Positions 10,562 to 20,456 of a stretch of 64,000 nucleotides of DNA are shown here, in pieces. Position numbers and translations under genes: made by a program. Each line of letters begins with the position of its first letter. Position 1 is the first letter of the stretch. The stretch lies in NCBI GenBank assembly GCA_037893245.1, contig JBAIAA010000412.1:248001-312000 (forward strand), written 5' to 3'. Under the pieces are notes generated by a model. That model ran no database searches. It was given only the letters and a program-made list of their open reading frames with translations, and was not told where the DNA came from. Origin of the DNA: Crossaster papposus (Eukaryota; Echinodermata; Asteroidea; Velatida; Solasteridae).

Positions 10562-12111
10562 ATAGAAGAGAAAGAGAAAGCCGATCAAATTGCCACGAAC
10601 AGCAATTCTTAAGTAAATCAAGAAATGGTTAGGGTCTGCCTCGGTAAAATATAGGCCTAGTTAAAGATCGTGAAAGTGCCCCGACATATTTGGACATGTT
10701 CAAAATTGTTGGGGTGATTCAGGAACACATTTCAAATTTTGGTTTTTTCTTCAACATTCGCAACTAAGAATGTATTTAAGAATAACCAAGAATCAAGCAG
10801 AATTTAGTACGAATTGATTCAGAATAGTCCAGATAGAAGTAACCGAATAAACCAGAACTGTTAAAGAATTGATGTGAAGATCTACTCTGCTCGGCAAACT
10901 GGAACTGACTGACATGAGCTCTTGTCTGGATCGTTGTATATACATGTACCTGGATCGTCTGAATTCGGCGTCGTTCTTATGATTCTTGCTTGTTAAGATT
11001 AAAATAGGCTTAGCTCGGGGTTGTTCGTGAAAGTTCGCATTACATTCGGCTTATTCGGTTTTTGTTTTTATTAAATTTGTAATGAAATCGGCATAATCCT
11101 GGATCATTCTGGAGAACTTCCGTATATTATTCTTGACAAAATCGCTACAATTCGGTTTTATTCCGCACTCAATCGCGACCATTCGGTCTGATTCGGCTTC
11201 CAATTCATAAAGTTCTTGATTATTCTTGTTTTATTCTTAAGTTATTCTATTTATTATACAAACAGCGAATCGAGGCTAATGTCTGCCGATGTCATCAACC
11301 ATTTTTATTCGGGATAGATTGGGGTATTCTGGGTTATAATTCGGGAATGTGTGAACCTGATTTAATGCTGACTGATGTTTTAATCTGTAACGTTTTGGGG
11401 AGTATGACTCCCCTTCGTCAGACCTAAAAACGATAACAAAATATATCAGAAAAAGAACATTATTTCAGAAAGGGCGAAATATAGAGGTCTATATATGTCG
11501 ATATAGGTCTATATACATTAGATAAAATATATATGCCCAAAATACGTACAGATTTTTGTGGGGGTCCTGACGATGTCGTCACTACGTTGTGGGAGCTAGG
11601 TTGTATCAAAGTCGTGGGAGGTCGTACCAAAGTCGTAGGGTTATCATAGGGGCACCGTGTTGGCATCTTGCCGGTGTCGTGACTGTATCATGCCTGGCCA
11701 ATTCGTCGCACGTTCTTGACACTCGCCTTCAAATTCGTCAAAATGGGAAAGGGGCTTACCCCTGCGACTACAGTCAAACACCAGGTTCTTTGGGACATTA
11801 CAATTACCTTGTTATAACAGGTACCTCAACCCTTGTATTATCAGTACTTAGATCCTCATTGAGTAAATAGTCACCTTCTTTAATTTACCGCCCAAAGCAT
11901 TAAAAGTATGATGTCAGCATAAATTTTAAGAAAGGCGGATGAATCAGAGCATTCCGCTTACTGAGACTTTTGATATGAATCACGCTAAATTTTAACCAAA
12001 TGAAATATAGCTCTTTTTAATGGCAATACATTCATATTCTATACTTCTTCATATACATACACGTGTGCTTTTGTATGCTTTTGTGCTCAATAGCAAATGT
12101 AGGATTTTACA

Positions 12112-12457
12112 AAAGCCACACCCACAACTAATTCTCATTAAAATAGTGTCCAATGTTTGCAAGGCGTTGGTCTACTGGTTTGCACCCAAACACCTGCAAC
12201 TATAATCGCAGTGAAAAATGCGTACTACATATGTACTTTGAATCAGGAAAACCCCTAAAGGGGCGTGGTTTGTTAATTTAAAAGCCACGCCCACAACTAA
12301 TTTTCCAGAAAAATGGTGTCCAATGTTTGCAAGGCATTGGTCTACAAGTTCAAACTGGTTTGCACCCAAAACACATGCGCTGAGAATCGCTGAAAAATGC
12401 GTACTACTTAGAATCAGGAAACCCCTAAAAGGGGCGTGGCTTGTTAATTTAAAAGTG
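12112..12457. repeat. Two-copy tandem repeat of about 175 bp
   Basis: The unit runs from AAAAGCCACACCCACAAC through GTGTCCAATGTTTGCAAGGC to GGGGCGTGGTTTGTTAATTT, and repeats directly from about 12281. Short open frames here are artefacts of the repeat. Confidence 0.8.
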
Positions 12458-13438
12458 ATATTATATACATAAAACATATTTAATCATCATTTGAAAACAT
12501 TGCGGATATTTATTTAGATTCAACTCACCGATAGGAATTAAAAATCAGTAATCGGTGTTGATTTTTGCGTGCATATTTAGCGGTATTCACTTTTTGCCCC
12601 CTTTTTTTCTAAAAATAGCCACAAAAAATGACCAAACCCCCCAAAGAAATTTTGGAAACATATAAATCTGTGGAATGGACCAACCAAGCATTCCAAAACT
12701 GTTTTCAGATCACTTCTAGGTCTTAAAAAACACCTGACGACATAAGGACCCCTACTATTGGTAAACAAAAGATGTCCACACTTCACACAAACCTGAAACC
12801 TTCTGTGGACTTGGCCAAGTCCACACAAGGTTTCCCCTCTTAGATAAAGAACGCTAGAGGTAAAATGGGTTAGGGTAAAAATTGAAGAGGAACATGCTAG
12901 GGTATAACAGTCACACAAAAATGTGGATTGAAAAAACTTCATGGTGTGAGAAATATTAGTATTTGGTGAAATTCGATCGATGATTATTAACTACACGAAT
13001 ACAAATGATGTCCACACAGTGATAGTAATGTTCGCATAATTGGGATAGAATTTGTTTAACTGATGATGCTATACCCTGTGTAAATAAAACTGTAAATACA
13101 AATATATAAAATAATCAATAATTACAAATCTGCGCGTCAGCTTGTGAATCAGTATTTTGCAATAGCAAATCCATTTCAATATTATTTTGTTATTTCAAAA
13201 CTTCTAGGAAACAGGTTTGGGACAACGGACAATGTCAAGGATCATGAAAAACGTGAACTATTAATACTATATCCAGTACTAGACACCCACTATTTATAGC
13301 CATCACCCGACGCGAAACCTATTTTTGGGAACCAAAGGGGTTTTAATATTACACGCCGTGCGCTCATCAGGGAAGTTGATAAGGAAATTGTGTCTGTTTA
13401 TATTGCATGGTAAACATAACGGAGACAGTACAAATTTG

Positions 13439-13445
13439 TATAAAA
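13439..13445 (+). promoter_or_regulatory. Possible TATA box of receptor 3
   Basis: TATAAAA lies about 210 bp upstream of the receptor 3 start codon, followed at about +30 by a pyrimidine-rich stretch that could hold an initiator. Position only; weak evidence. Confidence 0.3.
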
Positions 13446-13656
13446 TACTGACAGGAGTGAGTCTTTTCCTCATTTGTGCCACAACACCACAGCGAGACGA
13501 AAACTAGTTCTGAAAATCTTGGATTTCTGATACAACGGGCTACTCCATCCGATTATAGTCCCCACACAGTATCGCTGCATACGAGGCCTGTTTATCAAAG
13601 GAGAGGGTTTATTGTGATTTTTGTTCCAGTGATTCGATTGAAATACTTCAGTAAAG

Positions 13657-14910
13657 ATGAGAACCATGTTGCCACTTGTTAGCCTACTCGTTACTATTCT
13701 GGTCTGTGCGGCTGCGGATAACGACCACTTTAACCGCCATCCACAAAGCTATGATGTGACTGAGGGAGGCAATGTAACATTCACCTGTGGCACTTCGTCC
13801 ACGATTGACTGTCCAACGAAGGACAGCATACAGTGGCATAGAAACACCACACAATCGGAGGTTGTTGCTAAATGTTCTAGTGTAGAACTCAATGATTCGC
13901 GTATGACCGTTGAACTTGACCGAGTGGATGGAGGGTATATATATCATCTTCATATCTACAACATGCAGAAAGAAGACAGCGGGGAATACTGGTGTCTCAT
14001 ATATTTCGGTAGTACCACTAAATCTGCTTCAAGCAATGCCTCACTTACAGTAAATCCAATTCAATCGTCACATTTGTCATCAACTGATCCTTTTACTGTT
14101 ACATCCGACTTAACAACATATGTGGCGGACGGTATAACTGTCGGCGACTCATCGCCTTTTACACCACGGCAAGAGGAACCTGCCACCACATACACTTCTG
14201 TGGGAGAACCAACAGCAGGCGGTCCCCCAGGTACTGGAACAGTGTCCAAACCAACAGCGGCAACACACCATCAACCCACCAGTGAAGAGGCCTCTCGTGA
14301 ACCAGACACCCAATCTGTTACCAGTTTACCGCCCACACATCCATCCCCACACCCCGATCAGCCTCAACCCACCACCCCCGAGGTACAAGACCCATCGATG
14401 CCCGACGATGGCAAAGGCAAAGGCGATACTCCACATCAGCCGCATCAAATATGGATTCTCCTCGGATGCAGCTGCCTCGGCCTTGCCCTCCTCCTGGTTG
14501 CAGTAGTTTCATGCACAAGACTCCTGGTCAAGAAAACCCGACAAGCTGCAAGATCACGCGAGGCATGTGACGAGAACCGGGGCCAGGAACAACCCAGCGG
14601 TGAGGGAGTCACGGCTTCGACGTACGTGCTACAAATCAACCCCATCTATGAAGGTCTCGAACAGGATCCCGAGACTCAACCAAGTCAGCGGGGAGACGCG
14701 AGGGAGACGCCCGTGGATGAGGCAGACCAAGTGGTCTTGTATGCTGCACCCGACAAGACCGGGCAGGGTGTTATTCGGCATTACAAGGCACCAGCGTCAG
14801 TCAGTGACAGCAGAGCACGTGAGGCACCGGTCATCGTTACTTCTGCTGTCGAAGGAGTTAAAGCTGGCGACCCAATCTACGCCAAGCCATGTAAAGACGG
14901 CAAGAACTAA
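13657..14910 (+). CDS. Intronless IgSF receptor with one V domain and a mucin-like stalk (receptor 3)
   Basis: Single-exon protein of 417 residues. Signal peptide (MRTMLPLVSLLVTILVCAAA), one V-type domain with DSGEYWC and an extra cysteine pair (IDC and AKC) as in receptors 1, 2 and 4, then a Ser/Thr/Pro-rich stalk of over 100 residues replacing domains 2 and 3, a membrane span at about 265-287 and a ~130-residue tail. Tail tyrosines: STYVLQ (YxxQ, a STAT3-SH2-like form), PIYEGL (YxxL), VVLYAAPDKTGQGVIRHYK and PIYAKP. The LYA.PDKTG segment recurs in receptors 4 and 5. No canonical ITIM. AATAAA at 15061-15066 may be its poly(A) signal. The stalk suggests heavy O-glycosylation; function is inference. 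Confidence 0.87.
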   Translation: MRTMLPLVSLLVTILVCAAADNDHFNRHPQSYDVTEGGNVTFTCGTSSTIDCPTKDSIQWHRNTTQSEVVAKCSSVELNDSRMTVELDRVDGGYIYHLHIYNMQKEDSGEYWCLIYFGSTTKSASSNASLTVNPIQSSHLSSTDPFTVTSDLTTYVADGITVGDSSPFTPRQEEPATTYTSVGEPTAGGPPGTGTVSKPTAATHHQPTSEEASREPDTQSVTSLPPTHPSPHPDQPQPTTPEVQDPSMPDDGKGKGDTPHQPHQIWILLGCSCLGLALLLVAVVSCTRLLVKKTRQAARSREACDENRGQEQPSGEGVTASTYVLQINPIYEGLEQDPETQPSQRGDARETPVDEADQVVLYAAPDKTGQGVIRHYKAPASVSDSRAREAPVIVTSAVEGVKAGDPIYAKPCKDGKN

Positions 14911-15060
14911 CAACCGAAGGTTAACTTAGCCTCCGGCTGGTTTCCAAATCGACGCAGACTACGTGTACCGGTACTTAGTCTTGGTTGCAAGACGTCCTAG
15001 CCGCCGTTGGTGCGGGCGCCCTCTAACGTACGCCGAAGAATGGTCTTTGCATAGACATCT

Positions 15061-15066
15061 AATAAA
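15061..15066 (+). terminator. Probable poly(A) signal of receptor 3
   Basis: Canonical AATAAA about 150 bp after the stop codon at 14910, the first such hexamer downstream. Confidence 0.45.
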
Positions 15067-15218
15067 ACGGCGGCACGTGCGCGCGCGCTGCATCGCTGCA
15101 CGGCGCGTAAAACGTCTTCCAACCACATATAAACCTGTGTTTATATGTATGTGCTTCCAACCAAGACTAACAGGTAGGGCCTACTACGCAGACAGTACGA
15201 CAGTAACCGTCGGCAAGA

Positions 15219-15450
15219 CCTTTTCGAAATCTTAACTTCGTCTTCTGCTTCGTCTCCGAATTCCTAAATCACTGAGAAGCAAATCGAAATGGAGGCGAAT
15301 GGAAATAGTTTAACTTTTGGGTTCACATTAATCGATTGAACGTTTCTGAAGCATATCAGGCATCAGAATGTTGCTGGAGATCTCGCAGTTAGTAGGAATC
15401 TAAATTTCCTTAAGCCTAAAGACGAAACAAAGCCAGGGATTCGAAAAGGC
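15219..15450. mobile_element. MITE of the CTTCGTCTT family
   Basis: The left end CCTTTTCGAAATC...CTTCGTCTTCTGCTTCGTCTC opposes the right end AGACGAAACAAAGCCAGGG...TTCGAAAAGG. Relatives with similar ends lie at 38508-38742, 41691-41798, 43845-43912 (half) and 60880-60985. Confidence 0.65.
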
Positions 15451-15715
15451 TCTAAGTTGAACCGGGTTCAACTTTGCCGGTCGTCTGCGAAGTAGTTTGC
15501 GTTATGTCTGCGTTGCATTTTGAGTCCTGTTTGCGTTTCTTTGACGTCTATACAATTATGGAAACTAGATTATATGAGGCAGTCTGACCAGGGCGCTCGG
15601 TAGGAGCTCCGGTGACATGTAAAACTTGGGCGGTATATCTTATTACTCAGTCAAAATGATACTAGAAAGTGATTCATTGTTACTCAGTTATACGACGACT
15701 CTTTTGCTGCGTTCC

Positions 15716-16033
15716 AATCGCGTCGAGTTTATCGTGTTCACGAGTTCACGAGTCGTATAATGGCGTTCTAATCGCCTGGTAACCCGTGTTCACCATCGTG
15801 AACTCGAGGTGGAATTGTTTTGTCCATGTTCACGACTTCATAAACGAATGAAATACTCGCGCATGCGTGTTGGTTCAAGTGCGAGTTCTTGGGCGATAAA
15901 GAATGTCCTTACCGCACGACTAACTCGACTGTGCGCGTGCGTCTTGGTGAGTAGCGTTTGGAATGCAACCTACTCGTGAACATGGAGAAATTCACGATCA
16001 ACACGATAAACACGACGCGTTTGGAACCCAGCA
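15716..16033. mobile_element. Inverted-repeat MITE
   Basis: The left end GCTGCGTTCCAATCGCGTCG...TTTATCGTGTT opposes the right end AACACGATAAACACGACGCG...TTGGAACCCAGC. The interior has further paired CGTGTTCACGA / CGTGAACA segments. No coding region. Confidence 0.75.
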
Positions 16034-16942
16034 TTACTTAGTTACCAAGGCATATTTTAACATCCGAAATCCAACTCCTGAACAATTTCAGTCTTACTCT
16101 TATGTTGAATATTTACTTACATGTTTATACATGTATATACATAGGCCTTACACTCTAAAAATTACTGGGCCAAATTGACCGTAAATCTGAATCTGGTATT
16201 GTGTGACCTGAAGCCAAAACCAGACAAAATTGGGCCGAGCTGCAAATAGAGAAACAGCTGCAAACTGACACGAAGTGGATTTCCAGCAATTTTTAAATTA
16301 TTTAAAACTTGTGATGTAATTAGAGTTTAAAATAATCTGTAAAAGTTTCAAACTGAAATTTGTTCTACAAAGTTTTCTCAAATCACTTTTGGAGAGGCAC
16401 GCCTATTTTGGCATTTTGTTCAAGATTTTGTTTAGAAATGATACACAATAAGTTTAAGTTTAAAATGTAATAACTTAGCTTTGGACCATCCAATTTAAAA
16501 AAAAAACAAGTGGCATTTGAAAGAGATAGGCCACGGTACTTCCACAGTAGCAGTTTGTCAGTTTTTGACATTGTTATGTTAGCTTTTATAATAAACAAAA
16601 AAGGGTTTGTTCACCCGTTGTCACCATTGGATGTCACTTCCCGGAAATATCTTAGTAACCATCCATCTCTGCGTGCCGGATGCGCCAGGTCACAAAAAAA
16701 CACGACGAGCTACAGGAAAAAGACCCAGCAAACAAAACACTGCACACTGCATGTCACTTTTTAACGAAAGAATAAACAATGCTGTGTTTAACACATCGCG
16801 CGGTTTGCGCATTTATATCATCACCAGGTAGTGTGAGTGATTGGTGTTGGAATAACCGTAAATTTTTTAAACCGTAAAAGTTAAAAGTCAATTTCCCACG
16901 AAGCTTCACAAACTTTTTCGCGTAAAGGATTCCAACGATACC

Positions 16943-18700
16943 ATGGGGACACACCTGTCAGCATTGCTGCTACTTGTCAGCATTCTAGCAGTATCACAAT
17001 GCCAGTATTTTTCAAGCGACCCGGTAAACCAGACGGTTGTGGTGGGAAACAGTGCACGGCTAGCCTGCGGCTCGCGCTACGCCACCTCAGAAACTTGCTC
17101 TAGTACTTTTAGTACGTACACTCTGTCTTGGATTTACAGGCCCAGCGGTACAAGTCCTACCAAAATAGTTTCTGACTGTGGTACGATGTACAGTCCCTTC
17201 GACCAGCGCATGATAACAGCTGAGGTGCCGGTGAACCAATTTCGCTATTATCTCCACATCCCCGAGGCTCAGTTATTAGACAGTGGTCAATATTGGTGCC
17301 ATTTGCATTTCAGAACAGGTTATACCTACAACACTGCCAAAGCTTGGTTGGCGGTAAACCCACCCCTACCCAGCTTCCGCCCATCGTGCGAGGTGCAGTC
17401 CCAGGAGTCCGTTGTTGTCGGTACCGAAGTGTCCCTGACATGCACTCTCGATATCGAAGACCCGACCAGTTTCTTGACATGGTACGAGGCTACATCAGCG
17501 AATGAACAGCTAGCAATTTCATCGCGGAAGACACAGCCAGGCGAAACGTATACGATACAGCGAGTCTTGCGACCGTCCGATAACATGCAGGAGTTCACCT
17601 GCACTGCTGGACCTCACACCGATGGGCCAAGCTGCTCTCTGGTGCCCCTTGAAATACGACCCCTGGCGACCATCTCGCCTCCCTACCTGACACTACGGGA
17701 AGGGGAGAGGGCGGCGTTCACCTGCGACTTTGAGACCATCCCCCCTGAAGCTCCTGACCGGATTGGCTGGCTAGTTGATCTGGAGGGTTCGTGGGTGGAC
17801 GTGGAACAAGACGGTCCCGACAACCGGTTTGAACTGGCACCCGGAGGACAGGATCTTGAAATCCCGCAAGTTACGGTAGAGGGCTTTGATAAGGCTAGGA
17901 TACGATGCATTGCATTTCTGAACGAAGACCGGTACCAGAGTGTCAACGACTCTTTCCTGACGGTTTTACCAGCTGTGAGTCCGAATGGCGAGGCGTCTGC
18001 TGGAGATTCGGCAGGGGCTATCGTTGGGGGCACCCTTGCAGTCGTCTTGTCTCTTGTCGGCATAGTTCTCCTAGTCGTCTGTTGGGTTAAGATTAAGCAA
18101 AACCAGTCAGAGAAGGAGGTGGAAAATCGGATGGAGATGTCGGGCAGTCACGATCAGGTCGCTGACGGTTCCACACATCCCGCAAATTCCCCAACATACG
18201 AGGACATCCTGCACGACAACGAGCAACTGCCACCCGACCCTCCCGCAAACGAAACTGTGACAAACAGAAACCCGCTGGACACAGAAGGGGTCACATATAC
18301 TTTTCCGGGTCACACTGGGAGCGGTAAAATCCGCAGATACAAAGTACCGGTCGCGGCCAACGACCAGTCGGCACCGCCGGTCAACGGACGCGCCTCGCGG
18401 CCGCCTGGAGTCAGCAGCGAGCAGGTGATCTACGACATGCCCTACGAAGACAAGGAAACACCCACCGCGCCTGCGTCACACGCTCCGAGTTGCAGCAGAG
18501 CACAAGAGGGCGGTGTTGGGACTACAGAGGGCGCTGTAACAGATGCTAAGCAAAATATGACAGCAGGGGAATCCCTCTATGCTGAACTCATAGATGACCC
18601 TTTGGTAACAAGAACGTCGGAGGCCAGGATCGAGCAAGCAGCTGTTCCGGTCGAAACGTCTGGGGAAATTGTATACGCGGAAATACACAACGATCCATAG
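16943..18700 (+). CDS. Intronless IgSF receptor with three Ig domains and two canonical ITIMs (receptor 4)
   Basis: Single-exon type I receptor of 585 residues. Signal peptide (MGTHLSALLLLVSILAVSQC); V-type domain with DSGQYWC and an extra cysteine pair (ETC and SDC); second Ig domain bounded by PSCEV and GPSCSL; third Ig domain; membrane span about 357-380; tail of about 200 residues. Tail motifs in order: PTYEDIL, VTYTFPGHTGSGKIRRYK (shared with receptor 3), QVIYDMPYEDK, SLYAEL and IVYAEI. The last two match the ITIM consensus [SIVL]xYxx[ILV], so recruitment of SH2 phosphatases of the SHP-1/SHP-2 kind is expected from family knowledge. Closest to receptors 1 and 2 in domain layout. Probably an inhibitory surface receptor. 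Confidence 0.9.
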   Translation: MGTHLSALLLLVSILAVSQCQYFSSDPVNQTVVVGNSARLACGSRYATSETCSSTFSTYTLSWIYRPSGTSPTKIVSDCGTMYSPFDQRMITAEVPVNQFRYYLHIPEAQLLDSGQYWCHLHFRTGYTYNTAKAWLAVNPPLPSFRPSCEVQSQESVVVGTEVSLTCTLDIEDPTSFLTWYEATSANEQLAISSRKTQPGETYTIQRVLRPSDNMQEFTCTAGPHTDGPSCSLVPLEIRPLATISPPYLTLREGERAAFTCDFETIPPEAPDRIGWLVDLEGSWVDVEQDGPDNRFELAPGGQDLEIPQVTVEGFDKARIRCIAFLNEDRYQSVNDSFLTVLPAVSPNGEASAGDSAGAIVGGTLAVVLSLVGIVLLVVCWVKIKQNQSEKEVENRMEMSGSHDQVADGSTHPANSPTYEDILHDNEQLPPDPPANETVTNRNPLDTEGVTYTFPGHTGSGKIRRYKVPVAANDQSAPPVNGRASRPPGVSSEQVIYDMPYEDKETPTAPASHAPSCSRAQEGGVGTTEGAVTDAKQNMTAGESLYAELIDDPLVTRTSEARIEQAAVPVETSGEIVYAEIHNDP

Positions 18701-19886
18701 AGAACAAATTTACTGAAATCCGTCATAGTGGAATCAATATAAAGACCTTTGTTGCTGCATACTTGAGAAAATGTGCACCTTTCGTAGTTTAAGTGATTGA
18801 TACACACAAGATAAGTTATGTAACGAGGCGGTCATTAGGACCCAGATGGATTGTTCCATTCCACTTGGTTCCATCTGTCACCTCATGAAATTATTCTTTC
18901 CATTGCACTCACAAAATGTAATATTTACTATTTGTAAACTACAAATGTATACTCAAGTGCATGGTTACAGCGCCCTCTTTCATGGATAAAATGGTTAATA
19001 TCACAAAGCGTACACTCGAGGTACATGATGTGAACAGTGAACAGCAACTCAACAACTGAATCTAGAGAAACTAAAACGTTCCTTGGCTTTGCTTTCGCTT
19101 TAATTATTTACTTTTGCTCATTGTTGAATTGCTTACGAGTTAATTGTTAAATTAAAACAGATCAATTATAAAACCCTAAAAAGGGATGTGGTGTAAAACA
19201 CGTATTGTAATAGACAGGATGCAGTAAGATCTCAAAGTAAGCCGTAGTCTGAAAAGGAAGTTTTGTCAATGGCTACGGTTACGGCTACAAGGATCGTGAT
19301 GGCTTCCGTTTGAGCGTTAAGTTTACTAATCTGTCCGCCTTTGTCCTCTGTAGTCAGTTTCCATGGTAACCAGATAATGTTGTTTGAAAGTGCTATCAAC
19401 GAAAGTTTACATGTGCCACGTTTGATTAAAGATTGCTCAAGATGATCTTAGGTTATGGCGTTTTGTTTCTTCCCCTTAAATTTCCAGTGCTAAAAAAATA
19501 CATCTCAGTGAGCGCGTTCTCCCGAGAGAGTGCATTCTTACATTTTTACTGTTAACATCATTATTTTCCTATTGAGTACATGCGAAGGATTAAAATAACA
19601 CAGGTTGGTGTGGGTTCGGGGGAAGAGGGTGCACTGGGACCCTCGTAGCCCACCCGACTATTATATAAACTGTACATATAGTTGTGAGTGAATGTCTGGA
19701 TGTAGAAGGTGTATTTACATGCATGCTAGGTCCAGGTTTAGCTCAGTCGGTAGGAGCGTCGGACTAAGGATTGCAATGTAAACGGTTCATGGCAGCTGAA
19801 ACAGATGTGACGCTCCGTCTATTGGTCTTCCTGGTCCCGACAATAGGCCTCCTCGACCTCCTTTGCCCTTACCTATATGTCCACGT
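18701..19886. other. Interval between receptor 4 and the lectin gene
   Basis: No gene seen. AATATAAAG near 18736 could be a variant poly(A) signal for receptor 4. A tRNA-like segment lies at 19737-19800. Confidence 0.5.
19737..19800 (+). repeat. tRNA-like SINE fragment
   Basis: TTTAGCTCAGTCGGTAGGAGC is a good A-box region. The B-box region CGGTTCATGG is degraded and no cloverleaf closes, so this is not called a tRNA gene. Confidence 0.45.
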
Positions 19887-20417
19887 TTAGGGATGGAGGC
19901 GGCCATCAGGACCCATAATATAACAGGACATGGCAGGGACACTGCTGCTTGTCTCACATATGGCGTACATGTCATTCTCATTCTTGCAATCTCTGTCATT
20001 CCACTTGTGTTGCCACTTCTCATCTACTGTTGCACAATCTTGGCCGTAATAGTTGTTTGGTCGTCCCTCTGCCCAGTTCTTATATTGCATTATCTTGACT
20101 CCTTCATGATAACACACCCATGTGCCCTCCATGATTATATCATTACAGCCAAGCCAGGCATTGGTCATGCCTAATTTGCTCATTTCTTTAGCGATGAATT
20201 TGTTCTCTTCCTCTGACTCGATGACCAACAGCATTCCATCATGCCCTCGGCAGTACATGGTCGCATTCTCCCAGTTACTGTGATATTCTGTTAACTTGTA
20301 GCAAGATGAGCCGCGTTCTATCCAACCTGGTTTGCAAACGGCATTTACACCGATACAACCAACGATGACAATTAAGATTGCTTGGTGGATGTTCTTTGGT
20401 ACAATTAAGGCCATCAT
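19887..20417 (-). CDS. Small secreted or membrane-anchored C-type lectin, single exon
   Basis: A C-type lectin-like domain of the long form. After a hydrophobic leader (HQAILIVIVGCIGVNAV) come CKPGW, SSCYKL, WENATMYCRGHDG, WLGCND, GTWVCY, WAEGRPNN, QDCAT, WNDRDC and a terminal YAICE. The cysteine order and the WND motif identify the fold. At the calcium/sugar-selecting position where sugar-binding members carry EPN or QPD, this protein has RPN, so classical mannose or galactose binding is doubtful. An extra pair (GCND / WVC) suggests a third disulfide. The start is placed at the first of two adjacent ATGs before the leader; the frame extends upstream to an ATG at 20456. It could be secreted, or anchored if the leader is not cleaved. 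A further spliced exon cannot be excluded. Confidence 0.8.
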   Translation of the reverse strand: MMALIVPKNIHQAILIVIVGCIGVNAVCKPGWIERGSSCYKLTEYHSNWENATMYCRGHDGMLLVIESEEENKFIAKEMSKLGMTNAWLGCNDIIMEGTWVCYHEGVKIMQYKNWAEGRPNNYYGQDCATVDEKWQHKWNDRDCKNENDMYAICETSSSVPAMSCYIMGPDGRLHP

Positions 20418-20456
20418 ATTGAGAATGTTCGATTTAGTTGAGTGGAATAACGTCAC

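Larger units (their letters stand above)
9090..12780. mobile_element. Large inverted-repeat-bounded insertion (about 3.7 kb)
   Basis: The arm at about 9090-9235 (AGACCTAGAAGCGATCTGAA ... TATGTTTCCAAAATTTCTTT) matches the reverse complement of about 12640-12780. The interior has a mariner-like MITE (10139-10561) and a two-copy direct repeat (12112-12457), but no transposase frame. It may be one non-autonomous element or two opposed copies of a repeat; the outer ends are not resolved. Confidence 0.55.
7321..13656. other. Interval between receptors 2 and 3
   Basis: No gene recognised. 7680-8690 is duplicated 3' flank shared with receptor 1 and contains AATAAA at 8224-8229, a plausible poly(A) signal for receptor 2. 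From about 8700 to 13060 the sequence has no counterpart in the first unit and carries inverted arms at about 9090-9235 and 12640-12780, so it looks inserted. The duplicated block resumes at 13062-13145. Confidence 0.65.
14911..16942. other. Interval between receptors 3 and 4
   Basis: No gene seen. It holds two inverted-repeat elements (15219-15450 and 15716-16033) and otherwise unremarkable AT-rich DNA. Confidence 0.6.
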
